Assembly (NCBI GenBank): GCA_028554795.2
Contig: CM068825.1
Location: 96,837,451 to 96,901,450 of the forward strand
Origin: Sinohyriopsis cumingii
Lineage: Eukaryota > Mollusca > Bivalvia > Unionida > Unionidae
Reading direction: 5' to 3'
Length of the DNA: 64,000 bases
The position numbers and the translations under genes are program-made. Shown here one piece after another: positions 32,820-47,320 of this stretch. The notes under the pieces are model-generated. The model did not search any database, was not told the DNA's origin, and saw only the letters and a program-made list of their open reading frames with translations. Positions within the stretch are counted from its first letter, which is position 1; each line of letters starts with the position of its first letter.

Positions 32820-33390
32820 ATGGCAATGGATTTGCTTAACAACTTAAAAGACAGTTGGTACTGGATTGTGGATGTCGCCTATGTGGTGGAAAGGCTAGAA
32901 CATGAATGGAGGTATCCAGTTACCAAAGACTTGCTGACAAGTCAAGTGACCAGCCTGAAAGTAGCCAGGGATCTGGTACAAGGCATGATAGAGGAGGAAG
33001 TGGAGAAATTAAGAGGGTTCATTCATCCTCAGTATGTGAGAGTGGAAACCTTGAAGGAGGCACTTGATAATGCCATCAAAGTCAGGTGCTTTTTAGAAGA
33101 CATACTGAATTTGACAGATTCGTCATTTGTGAAGTGGGAGGGGGGTGACCAACTAAAGAAAGCTGAAGAAATGATGAGAAAGGTAATGAAAGAGGAAGTG
33201 AAAAAGATTAAAGATAACTGGGCAAAGGAGAGAAAGGAAAACGAAAACAGACAGCAAAAGGAGTCTGAAAGACTGAAACGAAAACTGGATGAAGGTCCAG
33301 GAGAAATTTAGATCTATGAGACATCCTGACTGGATGCCAGAGAAGGAAAAGAAGAAAAAGAATAGAATCATTGAGAAAGTGAGTAAATAG
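32820..33390 (+). CDS. Rightmost Polinton gene: 163-codon helical protein with charged coiled-coil tail
   Basis: ATG 32,820 opens the longest uninterrupted frame in the element (stop TAG 33,309). The first ~105 residues look globular and helical (DSWYWIVDVAYVVERLEHEW, RVETLKEALDNAIKV); the rest is a lysine/glutamate coiled coil (MRKVMKEEVKKIKDNWAKER). After the stop another frame continues the basic character (RSMRHPDWMPEKEKKKK) to TAG 33,388, so the original protein was probably longer and has one frameshift. No family recognised. Its integrity contrasts with the shattered core genes, which may mean younger acquisition, chance or continued use. It sits about 110 bp inside the right TIR, mirroring the coiled-coil gene at the left end. 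Confidence 0.6.
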
Positions 33391-33420
33391 TGGAAGAACT
33401 GGAGAAAATAGAAGAAGAAC

Positions 33421-35830
<2,410 letters not shown>

Positions 35831-35839
35831 CGTTTGGAG

Positions 35840-37190
35840 AAAGAACACTGTGGATGAAGAGCATCAATGAGTATTTGAAAGCTGCATTTCCACTGGCTAA
35901 TTCAAATGATAAAACACACACACACACACACACACATATGCAACTTATACAAGTCAGCGCCAAAATGAGTATGGTGCGCAACTAATTTTTAACAAAGCAT
36001 TATTTAGGACAAATGAAATTATATCTTGCGAACATGTTTTGTATTTGTCTCCCCCATAGATACATTAAGCAGCTCATGCAAGCTGGCCCATGGGTCTCGA
36101 ACCGACTATCCTTGGTTTTCGAGCCAGACCTTCTGAACTACACTGACTCTCTATAAACAGATCAGCTATACGTATTTTGCACGATATGTTTTCATTATCA
36201 TTAATATTTTAATTAATACTTTGTTATGAGATGTTATGAGATGAAATACCTCACTTTCAAGTTCATGAATCATGAAATCCAGTGTTCATATATGTAATTT
36301 TTCAAAGACTGCTGATGATACTATTTTCGGCAAAGATATTGTGATGATGTATGAAAAGAAAATTATCGATTTACATTGTCAGAAAATTGTGAACAGACAG
36401 TGATCTTGACACGCATTATGGTTATACGAAAATGCGGCACGCATTTTAATGAGATTATATTTCAACTTTGTTAAAACCAGTTAGAGAAATGCAAATATGA
36501 TTGCTCTTTAATAATGACACGCAAAGTTAATAAAGTAGGCGTTGTACATTCGGCAGTGAAAAACGACTGATCTATGATTCTGCGGTCTTGAAATACGTTA
36601 TGCTAGAACAAGTATCTTAATGACTAGTTAAGGACAAAAAACGTTCTGCTTACATATGTAAACCAAATCATGTTTATATCTCGGCGTAAGCATTAATTAA
36701 TTTATAACTACAAATGCAGAGAAAATCACGTACAGATAGTCTGTAATAAAATAACATGGTTACCTTTCATTTCTACAGCGCGTTCTTTTGTGTAGGTTGT
36801 TATATATTATGAATTGAAAGTACCTAGTTAAGGAGGTCACCATAAACATTTTAATGCAGTTTTGTATAGCTCTTTTGAAAGTTTTATTTTAAATACAAAA
36901 TGTGCAGGCAAAAATTACTGTCAGAAATCTACTGCGTGTTTACTGTCAGCTAATTTGACAACATATCTTATCGGTGTACGAGACAACCAGAACAAAATTG
37001 ATTATACTCAATTAATCTAACAGAAAAATATGCAATCTAATATAATATATAAAGCAAATCTGAAATTTGCCTTCATCAAAAATGTGGTCCTAGGTTTACT
37101 TTCTCTCATGCCTCGTCAACTCCATTCACAAAAGACGAGTTTACAGAATAGTGAAAGTGAACTGTCCTATATAAATGTATATTCACAACA
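35840..37190. other. AT-rich DNA with (AC)n microsatellite
   Basis: Contains a CA run at 35,912-35,936. Otherwise nothing recognised on either strand. Confidence 0.5.
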
Positions 37191-37199
37191 GCACTTGCC

Positions 37200-38290
37200 C
37201 AACTGAAACATATACAAGGTGTTTTATTTGCAAACACGAACATCCTCACCTACATGAGCACATTTGTAAATGAAAATACCGTAGTCAATTAAGTGATGTT
37301 TGTAAATAATACAGATCTTGTCATATTTGTCAAATGGCAGGAAAACCAAACCAGAAAATATCTAAGCCTCATCTGCAACCTAGTCCAGCATTTGAAGAAC
37401 CATTTAGCAGAATAATGGTAGATTGTGTTGGTCTCTTATCTAAGACCAAGTTATGTAACCAACTTGTTGCCAATAATGTGTGCTTAAACAAGGTTCCCAG
37501 ATGCAATTCCTTTGAAAAATATTAAATCTAAACCAATAGTAAAAGCCCTGATATTTTTTATACTCAATTTGGCCTTACCAAATCTATCCATTCTGATCGA
37601 GGATCAAATTTCATATCTCGAATTTTCCAGCAAGTTATGTGCTAATTAAGCATCAACATTTCAAATCTTCTGCCTATCACCTGACAGCTAAGGAGCTTTA
37701 TAAAGATATCATCAGACTTTGAAAAATATGATTCGATCATATTGTTTTGGTACGGGTAAAGATTGAGATGAAGGCATTCATTCACTATTGTTTGCTGTTA
37801 AGGAATCAGTTCAAGAATCTTTAGGTTTCAGTCTTTTTGAACTGGTTTTTGGACACACTGTGCGTGGATCATTGAAGTTGTTGAAAGAGAAACTTCTTGC
37901 TAATGAAGATACTGAAATAAATCTTTTCGATTATTTTTCCAATTTTAAGTATAAGTTGTCAAAGGCTTGTGATGTTGCAAGAGCGAACCTGCACTCTACT
38001 CATCAAAAATGAAATTAAGGCATCATAAAAACTGAAAGGAAAGGATCTTTCAGCCTGGTGATAGACTTCCGGCTCTCGTGCCCATACCACAAAATCCTCT
38101 TCAGGCCAAGTATTATGGTCCTACACAGTTGAAAAGAGATAAAAAATGATTTAAAAATACATCATAAATACTCATGGTAGGTGAAAATAAAAACAACTTT
38201 GCCACATAAATATGTGAAAGGAGTATATTGAGAGAGATAGACAGGTTAATCATGCAATTGATTTAGTTGTACCTGTCACACTCATTGAGG
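37200..38290 (+). pseudogene. Ty3/Gypsy integrase, Gmr1-like element copy A, broken
   Basis: MAGKPNQKISKPHLQP (37,334), PFSRIMVDCVG with the first catalytic Asp near 37,420, RCNSFEKY / PDAIPLKNIKSKPIVKA (frameshift near 37,500), SDRGSNFISRIFQQV with the second Asp near 37,594, YHQTLKNMIRSYCFG (37,702), FAVKESVQESLGFSLFELVFGH (37,791-37,856). The last is the conserved post-core segment of Gypsy integrases. Stops and indels throughout; the Glu lies in the damaged stretch near 37,690. The reverse transcriptase of the same element begins ~300 bp downstream, so integrase precedes RT. Confidence 0.85.
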
Positions 38291-38310
38291 ATTTAATTGA
38301 AGGAATATCA

Positions 38311-38966
38311 TTGGACTCTATTGATTTTGGAGTGACAAATCTTCGGAATTCAGAAATTATGAATAATGTGGACCATAAACTTTCAAATTTGCAACAACAA
38401 GAAAGGAATGAACTTACACAGTTATTTTTATTAATATTAGCACTTATTTCCAGATGTTCCTACAAGAACAAACAAATTTTCCATGACGTTGAAATTGTAA
38501 ATTCCAAATCTGTGAAACAACATCCATACAGGATGAACTCTCTCAAACGGGAATACTTGATAAAAGAAAGTCAGTATTTGCTGGAAAGTGATTTTATAGA
38601 GCCTAATAAAAGTGACGGGAGTTCACCATTCATACTTGTTCCGAAACCAGATAAAACTTTCCTTATGTGCACTGATCATAGGAAGGTGAACACTGTGACT
38701 AAAACAGATTCATTACCATTACCAAGAATCGAAGACTGCATTGATAAAATCGGAAATGCCAAGTATGCCACCAAATTTGACCTTCTGAAAGGATTTTAAC
38801 GAATTCCACTGACGGAAAGAGCAGACGGAATTTCGGCATTCGTGACTCCAGATGAACTTTAACAAGATAAAGTGGTGCCATTTGGGATGAAGGGTTCGCC
38901 AAGTACTTTTCAATGTCTAATGAATATGATTACATCTGGTATAGATAATCGTGATGCTTGCATCGA

Positions 38967-38968
<2 letters not shown>
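38311..38968 (+). pseudogene. Ty3/Gypsy reverse transcriptase, Gmr1-like element copy A, 3'-truncated
   Basis: A 162-codon open frame (from 38,311) includes VKQHPYRMNSLKREYLIKES (38,511-38,570), FILVPKPDKTFLMCTDHRKVN (38,629-38,690) and PLPRIEDCIDKIGNAKYATK, TAA at 38,797. The frame resumes with ISAFVTPDEL, VPFGMKGSPSTFQCLMNMI (38,872-38,928) and the catalytic box CIDDI (38,961-38,972). RT is cut exactly there: the GATGAT codons of the active site run into (AT)n. RNase H is absent. Same strand, right after integrase. Confidence 0.88.

Positions 38969-39060
<92 letters not shown>
38967..39060. repeat. (AT)n array starting in the RT active-site codons
   Basis: About 45 AT units, beginning directly at ...GCATCGATGATATAT. 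It separates the Gypsy RT from the Penelope-like relic. Confidence 0.97.
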
Positions 39061-39063
<3 letters not shown>

Positions 39064-39116
39064 CCGAAATAATTCTTCTATATCATTTTCCTTGAATATA
39101 TGGTATATTTAAAAAT

Positions 39117-39268
39117 TAATGCTGACCTAACTCTGTGTCAAAAATTATTTAAAAACAGCGTCATCCGAAATAATTCTTCTATATCTTTTGGCTTGACAAT
39201 ATGACATAGGAGAATTGTTTCGGATGACGCTGTTTTTAACTCATCTTTGACAGAGTTAGGTCAGCATT
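39117..39268. repeat. Long imperfect inverted repeat at the 5' side of the Penelope-like relic
   Basis: Left arm 39,117-39,185 and right arm ~39,203-39,268 are reverse complements with a few mismatches (shared AACAGCGTCATCCGAAA); loop about 17 nt. A third, direct copy of ATCCGAAATAATTCTTC lies at 39,063. The right arm reads as Penelope coding sequence (AVFNSSLTELGQHFLN), so the left arm is an inverted duplicate of the element's own sequence. Confidence 0.8.
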
Positions 39269-40040
39269 TTTTAAATAGAAATTACCCATTAATACTGCTT
39301 TCCAAAACGTATTTCCACTTACACAACTTGAAACTTTACAATGTAAACTCAAAAATAGAAATGAAGATATCATTCCTTTTGTTATTGAATGTAATCCAAG
39401 TTTGCCTAATATAGGTAAGATTATCAATACATATTGGGATTATTGAAATTATCATGTAAAGCAAGTGTTAAATCGCTACACGAAAACAAACCCACACATG
39501 CTTATAAAACGACTAAAAATCTTAAAGATTTCCTAATTATTTCTAAATTAGAAAAAAATCATATAAAAGGGTCATCAACAAAATGTAATAGACCTAGATG
39601 TTCGCGCTGTTCTTTTATTAATGAAAATACATCTTTCACTAGTAACAAAACGAAAGAAACTTTTAATATGCGTTGTGATACTAATTGTGCAATATTAAAT
39701 GTTATTTAGTTGATCACATGCAAAACAATGTGGCATTCAATATATTGGACAAACCAGTCAACAAATATCTAAACATATAAACCAGCATAGATCAGACATT
39801 AAAAAAATGATATCGATCAATCATGCTCATCTCATGTTGCTGGACATTTAACAAGAGATCCCATACTTTGCAAGATTTCTCCTTTCAACCTATTATTATA
39901 GCTGATTCTGAGATGGAACGTCTGCTAAAGGAAACCTATTGGATTCACCATCTTAATACGGTATATCCAAAAGGTCTTAATTTCAAAACACTATGTACAT
40001 TCATTAATAAAATTTTTTATAACTGTGTCCACCGTTTACA
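39200..40040 (+). pseudogene. Penelope-like element, C-terminal part with GIY-YIG endonuclease, broken
   Basis: FVIECNPSLPNIGKIINTYW (39,380-39,440), then an open frame from 39,434 to TAG 39,707 (SCKASVKSLHENKPTHAYKT, then NLKDFLI, KCNRPRCSRCSFIN with the CxxC pair, LNVI). After a frameshift comes CGIQYIGQTSQQISKHINQH (39,730-39,789), the GIY-YIG motif itself, and VAGHLTRDPILCKISPFN. A further frame has MERLLKETYWIHHLNTVYPK (39,913-39,972), GLNFKTL. This is the linker plus GIY-YIG endonuclease unique to Penelope-like retroelements. The reverse transcriptase upstream is missing. Confidence 0.9.
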
Positions 40041-40044
40041 ATTA

Positions 40045-42830
40045 GTTAAGAATATTTTTATATTATTTTAATTTACAAAATAACTTAACTAGTGAAAGTA
40101 TAAACTAATATCATAAAAATAAGTTTACTAATTCTTTGAAAATGAAAATGCATTTTTAAATTAATTCTTAATACATTATGAGTAATTATTTATAAAATAC
40201 TTGATTATAAGTATTATGCACACCATAATTTTTTTATCATATAAAGTTCTGATGAAATATTGAACATTCGTCAATAATAGATCAAGATACAATATATTAT
40301 TATTTTTTTATTTTATTTTTTAATTTTCATATATTTTTTTATATCCTTCTTAAATGTGCATTATACGTAATAAAAATATTAATAAAACTATTTATCTCTA
40401 TTTATCCATAAATAAATGTAAATATATATAGGCTACAACTAACCTTTATTCTTATTTCAAATTTCAAGAATTGAAACTGTAATTTGGGCTCTCATCATAA
40501 CTCAGATCTTCATATGACGTTTGGTAATTCCACGGCGTAAGTCATTATCTCATCTTTTTTTCAAGTCTCAAATATATCATGGCCGATGTTGGATGCGCAT
40601 AAGATTCTAATCAGGCCTTGATATAGAGATTTCAAGTGTGGATTAATCGTCACTATGTAAGTGAAAGAGTTCTGTACTTGTAACTAGTCACTCTTTCTGA
40701 TTACTCGCATAAAAATGTATATGTGTTGGTTAGCACATACATATAGAGTTCTAGATTGTACATTGCTAAAATATGATTATATGCTTAGAATATTAATTAT
40801 TTTTGGGCAAATTTCATATATTCAGTATTGCATGCAAAGTTTGGTCAGACTTCATGAGAATTATTTTTACATAGTAAAAATACTTTTTAGCTCTTTCATC
40901 TTTTTTGCCAGAATTTAGGAAGTATACTTTCAAGTTCAATTTCAAATTAATTAGCGATTAGGCCATGGAAAGACGACAGTTCACAGATATTTAGCTTGCA
41001 ATTTTCATTCTCAGCAATTTTGTTGAGAAAACTACAACATTCAAAACCCTTAATTTTAATATGATTGTGCATAACATTTTCCGATTGGGATTTGGTACAA
41101 AAAGGATACTTGTCTATAATTAAAAAATTCATTATACCTAACTTGAAATGGTGAAAAGTGAAGGAAAGAGTTTAAAAACGTTCACGACAAAACCTTTACA
41201 TACAACGTGTACTCCAGCTTTGCAGGCCTTCAAAAGAAACCCAATTTATATATTTTCTTTACCTAATGAGTTTTCATATCAAATAAGGTTTCAAATATGT
41301 ATGCAGTGGCTAACCACTCACGAATTCACCTGCAACTGCTATGGGGAGTAGGGGAAGGCCAGGGGTAAGGTGGGCTAAATTTCCCGTCAAACAAATTTTT
41401 TTTTGGGGGGGGAGGTGGGGGGCATAATTTCTTGCTACACCACTGTGTATAGAGGTAATGAAGTACCTTTTACAGTCATGAAAAATGAAACGATCAATAA
41501 GAAGTATGATTTGTTTGCTTAAAGAAATTTTCCGTGCCATTTTTAGCATTCCATCATATTCATAATCATTGTTCCCCTCAACACGTTTTTAATATAAATA
41601 CTTGGTTTGAAATGAAATGTTGTATGTCTACCTGGAAGAGCTTTAACTACCATAGAATAATAAACATCCTGGCAATAACGAGATCATATCACCCCAGTCT
41701 TTCAAATGCATACCGATAATCGCAGTGTCATACAATGACGTTCATACAACTATTACATGTTCTAGAATATTGAATAGGAATTTGTTTACTAAATAGAAGC
41801 TAAGAAAATGTTCGGCTACTACTGCATCATCGTATTACCTGTCCCTCGGTAAATACATACAAATAAACAACTAATTGATGGTTTTAAATTCCTCAGTTAA
41901 CCATAAAATTCTATCATCGAATATAATAGACTATGCCTGATACAGAGTTTTAAAACTTGTTTGTACTAGGCTCAAAGGATTTTCGTCACTTTGATGAAAT
42001 CTAGGGTTTACAAAGTTCACGTCAGCAGTTATCTTAGCAAACAAATAGAAACATTGAAAAATTAATAATCGCTTACTGAGTGAAATTTCTTTTAAATAAC
42101 GTCATCTTTTCATACAGTATATCTCGGATACGAGCACACAAAAACGCGAGTTGTTCGAAGCACAATACAAATGGCCCAGTGTATCCAGATTTGTGATGGC
42201 AGAAACCTTATCAAATAGAACAGAGTGAACTTAGTAGACGCAGGCTAGTTACCTCATATAAAATAGAATACGGTACATAGCAACAACAAAAAAAAAAAGA
42301 CAATGAGGGGAACGAAATCAAAACCAACAAACAATAATATGAAGAAAAAGTGTACACTAATGGCATAAAACAGAAAATTGAGGGGGTGGGCGACTTTCGT
42401 TATTAGGGATGTATATTGCCCCATTAAGGGAAACTAAATGTATAATAAGTCGATGGACCGAACTATAGAATTCAGATGTCATTTAAAATATTTGAAAAGT
42501 AGTATAAAGTGAAGAATATGTTGCACGTTACTGTTTTTGTCGTTTAACATAATTCTGCCGCCTAGCGTGGTATTGGACTGTTTTTATTATTACTATAAAT
42601 CTTCACATTTTCTTGCAAATTGCTGTATTATTTTAAATCTTGTATTCTCGACGTTTCTCCTGATACATTTAGACTCATTCTCCAGCAAAACAACTATTGT
42701 TTATTTGCATTATGACAGAAAAATGCCAATTATCAACACTATTCAAAAGCAGTGGCAGCAAATATTTCAAAAAGCAACAGCTTTGATGGAAATGTGTATG
42801 AAGGAATTTGTGATGATATTGTCATGATAT
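40045..42830. other. AT-rich intergenic DNA
   Basis: No gene, RNA or element recognised. One G-rich patch (41,345-41,425, including GGGGGGGGAGGTGGGGGG) stands out. Confidence 0.5.
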
Positions 42831-42840
42831 ATATAATATC

Positions 42841-44405
42841 TGGAATGGGTAATGAAGACCTTCCATAACACTTAGCAGGACCAGATGATACCCACTACCA
42901 AGGTAATGCAGGTTTTCCATAACACTTAGCAGGGACAGATGATATCCGCTACCAAGGTAATGCAGGCCTTCCATGACACTTAGCAAGACCAGATAATATC
43001 CGCTACCAAATTAATGCAGGTTTTCCATAACACTTAGCAAGACCAGATGATATACACTACCAAAGTAATGGAGGCCTTCCATAACACTTAGCAAGACGAG
43101 ATGATATCGGCTACCAAGGTAATGCAGGCCTTACATAACACTTAGCAAGACCAGATGATATCCGCTACCAAGGTAATGCAGGCCTTCCATAAAACTTAAC
43201 AGGACCAGATGATATCCACTACCAAGTTAATGCAGGTTTTCCATAACACTTAGCAAGACCAGATGATATCCGCTACCAAAGTAATGCAGGTTTTCCATGA
43301 CACTTAGCAAGGCCAGATCATATCCACTACCAAAATAATGCAGGTTTTCCATGACACTTAGCAAGACCAGATGATATCCGCTACCAAGGTAGTGCAGGCC
43401 TTACATAACACTTAGCAGGACCAGATGATATCCACTTCCAAATTAATGCAGGTTTTCCATAACACTTAGCAGGGACAGACGATATCCGCTACCAAAGTAA
43501 TGCAGGCCTTGTATAACACTTAGCAAAACCAGATGATATCCGCTACCAAATTAATGCATGTTTTCCATAACACTTAGCAAGACCAGATGATATCCGCTGC
43601 CAAAGTAACGCAGGCCTTCCATAACACTTAGCAAGACCAGATGATATCCGCTACCAAGGTAATGGAGGCCTTACATAACACTTAGCAGGACTAGATTATA
43701 TCCACTACCAAATTGATGCAGGTTTTCCATAACACTTAGCAGTGACAGATGATATCCGCTACCAAGGCAATGCAGGCCTTCCATAACACTTATCAAGACC
43801 AGATGATATCCGCTACCAAGGTAATGCAGGTCTTACATAACACTTAGCAGGACCACATGATATCCGCTACCAAAGTAATGCAGGCCTTCCATAACACTTA
43901 GCAGGACCAGATGATATCCGCTACCAAGGTATTGCAGGCCTTACATAATACTTAACAAGACCAGATGATATCCGCTACCAAGGTAATGCAGGCCTTCCAT
44001 AAAACTTAGCAGGACCAGATGATACCCACTACCAAATTAATGCAGGTTTTCCATAACACTTAGCAGGGACAGATGATATCCGCTGCCAATATAATGCAGG
44101 CCTTACATGACACTCAGCAAGACCAGATGATATCCGCTACCAAATTAATGCAGGTTTTCCATAACACTTAGCAAGACCAGATGATGTCCACTACCAAAGT
44201 AATGGAGGCCTTCCATAACACTTAGCAAGACCAGATGATATTCACTACCAAGGTAATGCAGGCCTTACATAACACTTATCAAGACCAGATGATATCCGCT
44301 ACCAAAGTAATGCAGGCCTTCCATAACACTTAGCTGGACCAGATTATATCCGCTAACAAAGTAATGCAGGCCATCTGTAACACTTCAAGAGGACCAGATG
44401 ATATC
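42841..44405. repeat. 54-bp minisatellite, ~29 units, with higher-order periodicity
   Basis: The unit contains CCATAACACTTAGCA, GACCAGATGATATCCGCTAC and CAAGGTAATGCAGG. Starts at 42,861 and 42,915 fix the period at 54. Variant classes (junction GGTTTTCC, GGCCTTCC or GGCCTTACA; CAAGGTAA, CAAATTAA or CAAAGTAA; GGGACAG or AGACCAG) are not random. A 'CCACTACCAAATTAATGCAG then GGTTTTCC...GGGACAG' pair recurs at units ~1-2, 11-12, 16-17 and 22-23, i.e. at multiples of about 5-6 units. Stops in all frames show it is non-coding. Confidence 0.95.
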
Positions 44406-45115
44406 CACTATCAGTTATGAAAACACGTACCTTACTTACATCACAATAAATACAATACTAAACATTTTCAATAAAATATGGCGAACTAGCGACTTCCCAC
44501 GGTCTTGGCGAGAAGTATTGATTATTCCAGTTCCCAGCAGGGAAGAACCATTCCAACCCTTCCAAACATCGTCATATTAACAAGCTGTATTGGTAGAACC
44601 ATGGAAAGGATGATAAATTATAGACTACTTTGTTATCTCGAATCCTATAAATTACAGCCTGACGTTCAATGCGGATCCAGGTGCCAGAAATATACAATAG
44701 GCTTTATTGTCTGAATTTAAGCATTTATCAGAGAAGCTTTCATAAGAAAGAACATATAGTTGCCGTCCTTTTCAACACGAAGAAAGCTTATGACATAACA
44801 TGGAAGTACGGCATTATAAATGACTATTCTTCCTATGTCTAATGGACGCCTACCTTATTACACCTCCAATATTTTTAAAGATAGAAACTTTATAGTTATG
44901 TTGGGCAGCACACTTTCTGAAAGTTGTACCAAAGAGATGGGTCTTCCATATTGTCAGTCACCGTATTCAAGATCAAAACAAACAGTACAGTCAAATGCAT
45001 TAATGCCTGAATTTAATGACACTCATTGTCATATCAGCACCAATTTCATTTTTTACCAACTAGACATCATAAGAAGTTTACTGGTGAAAAACCAATGCTG
45101 ATATTACTTTTTTTT
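44400..45115 (+). pseudogene. Jockey-type LINE reverse-transcriptase relic
   Basis: ILNIFNKIWRTSDFPRSWRE with VLIIPVPSREEPFQP (44,457-44,560), then NHGKDD / LTSCIGRTMERMINYRLLCY (44,578-44,640) in the next frame, EHIVAVLFNTKKAYDITWKY (44,750-44,812) where the catalytic FD-x-x-KAYD has become FNTKKAYD, and later fragments. It begins immediately at the end of the 54-bp array and ends at a T-run (45,108). The gene is shattered. Confidence 0.75.
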
Positions 45116-45277
45116 TTAGGAGGAATAGCAACAAGATTATCAAGATGGTTGTTGTGGCAGCCATATTGGATATCAGATTGGTACAAATTTTACATATGAA
45201 ACAAACTGCCCAGAAGTCTACAGGATTTCAACGCATGACTGAAATTATACGTTTGTGATCTTTGTGCGAATATGCAG

Positions 45278-45280
<3 letters not shown>

Positions 45281-45375
<95 letters not shown>

Positions 45376-45391
45376 CACACACACACACACA
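45281..45391. repeat. (AT)n followed by (CA)n
   Basis: About 45 AT units then ten CA units. Confidence 0.97.
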
Positions 45392-45399
45392 GACACTTA

Positions 45400-46175
45400 C
45401 ACAAGCTCTGTCTTGACTTGCCAATCTCACACATAGATGCTAGATCTGGTACAAAAAGTCAGGGATTTAGATTAATGTGTGTTCAATGTTCTTGCTGTAT
45501 AGACTAATGATGCATTTATAACTTGGAGAATTAGTAACCACTTATGATACCGATAAGGTAAAACAGTTACTTGCAGTCGTTGTAGGCAATTAACTTTAAA
45601 AGCTGACATGGGCCCTTTTACGAGTGCGATACTATTCTTGATTCTGTTAAATTTCCTGGTTTGTATGTTTGATAAACAATCCAACCAAGAAAAAGGACCT
45701 GTTTAAAACGTTTCTTTAGCAAAATGAGTAATTGGTTCAATGATGGTAAAGGTTACAGGTTTGAGCGATTATCTTCCAAGCTCTATGAATTAGTTAAATA
45801 CCACATTCCGAATGAATATTCCACATCCTTGCATTATTTCAGGTTTCTAGCCCTGTTGTGAAACCGATGGAAATAACCATATGGCTGGCTTGTATAACTT
45901 TTGCCTTAAAAGTTACACACGTACTGTTGCTGAAACAGAATAATCTGATATTATGCAAATATGAGTAATATTAATGATATTAGTTATCAGCCTTACAAGA
46001 TAAGGGAACAATGGTGATTTCTGGAACTGATCCAAAATGAATGCCTTACCATTTTGCTATTCAGGCTATTATACATGCAGACTTTTGTTTTCAAATATTT
46101 AAAAAATATTTCTTATTATAAAACTTTGTAGAAGTTATGTCATCACAGTGGTACGTACAGTAATGTAATATCAGC
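45400..46175. other. No recognisable feature
   Basis: AT-rich DNA with no coding or element signature on either strand. Confidence 0.45.
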
Positions 46176-46179
46176 TGTT

Positions 46180-46264
46180 TTAGAATTTCACAGCTGATCT
46201 AGGTCACAGTCTTGTATCCATTTTAGAATTTCATAGCTGATCTAGGTCACAGTCTTGTATCCAT
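46180..46264. repeat. 42-bp tandem duplication
   Basis: TTTTAGAATTTCACAGCTGA followed by TCTAGGTCACAGTCTTGTATCCA is repeated back to back with one substitution. Confidence 0.85.
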
Positions 46265-46435
46265 GATTCTGTTCTAATATTAGCCATTAGTGAAAGTTAT
46301 CCGCATGAGCTCCTGAAACAGGAAAGTTATACTGGGTAAAATGATGTGACCTAAATCAGTACTTAACAAAATCTCTATTAACATATTACTATAGTACATG
46401 TCGTCCACGTGACATGTACGTACATGAGTTGCATG

Positions 46436-46612
46436 GCCACAATCTTTGGACATGAATGCGGAAATGAATTACAGGCATTATCTTTTAACATGAGTTTAAA
46501 ATGAATTACAGGTACAGTCTTTGGACACGAGTGTGGTAATGAGTTACAGGCACAATCGTTTTAACATGAGTGTGGAAATGAATTACAGGCACAACCTGTT
46601 AACAAGAGTCTG
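46436..46612. repeat. 38-39-bp minisatellite, ~4.5 units
   Basis: Units contain ACATGAGTGTGGAAATGAAT followed by TACAGGCACAATC, alternating between TTTGGAC and TTTTAAC variants. Confidence 0.8.
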
Positions 46613-46720
46613 TGCAGTGATACTAGTCCATTCAATTTTTGTCCATCGCTGAAGACCAATCAGTAATTACATCTTGTAGCTAGATCTCTGTTATTTTCTT
46701 AGTATTAGTGAGACTGGCTC

Positions 46721-47320
46721 TTGTATAAAGGATATCTTACATTTTGTTCTTCTCGTTCCGTTTTTAAAAGGAAAAATAGATTTAGTCAAGAAATGTATAA
46801 ATTCGGCATGCCGATCCTCAAAACAAATTATGCATTTATTGTCCTTATACAAGAGGCAGCCAAAATCGGCGCTCGTCAGGGGTATAAAAGCTACTTTAAT
46901 TATTTGGCTGGTGAAGAGTCTAGCAAATATTTGAGAGACCTAAAATTATTATGTCAAGACTATGTATACTTGGCATTACAAGGGTTAACTGTAACGCAAC
47001 TTCTTGAAATCACAGTGCAGTATTATAGCAAGATTTCTACGCGAGCCAAGCAAACTTAACTAACACAGGTAGTATGTGATGAAGAAAAACGTCGTTACCG
47101 TATTACGCTTACCATTGCTACAAATGCTACCGCAAATGCACGCCAACTGCAAATACCTGAATTTTAGTGACATAACCGTTGCGGTGATTTTCACTGACAT
47201 TGTCAGAATTACCTCAGCCATTCAAATCAATTCAACATGTGATGATATCAGTGGCAGTTACTTTCCACGGTTATATACCGTTGTGACTTTCACTAACTGT
47301 GGAATCGGGTGATTTGATAT
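46721..47320 (+). pseudogene. Decayed coding island, part 1, unidentified
   Basis: A 112-codon open frame (46,721-47,059) contains the well-formed stretch EMYKFGMPILKTNYAFIVLI, AKIGARQGYKSYFNYLAGEE and KYLRDLKLLCQDYVYLALQG, with codon-like composition. It is followed in another frame by EKRRYRITLTIATNATANAR (47,082-47,141) and then a 47,076-47,312 frame with SDITVAVIFTDIVRITSAI. Stops at junctions suggest one broken protein or two. No family is recognised with confidence. It shares strand and proximity with part 2. Confidence 0.35.

Noticed and set aside
42841-44405. CRISPR-like array
   Set aside because: Units are contiguous 54-bp tandem repeats with no unique spacers, in eukaryotic DNA.
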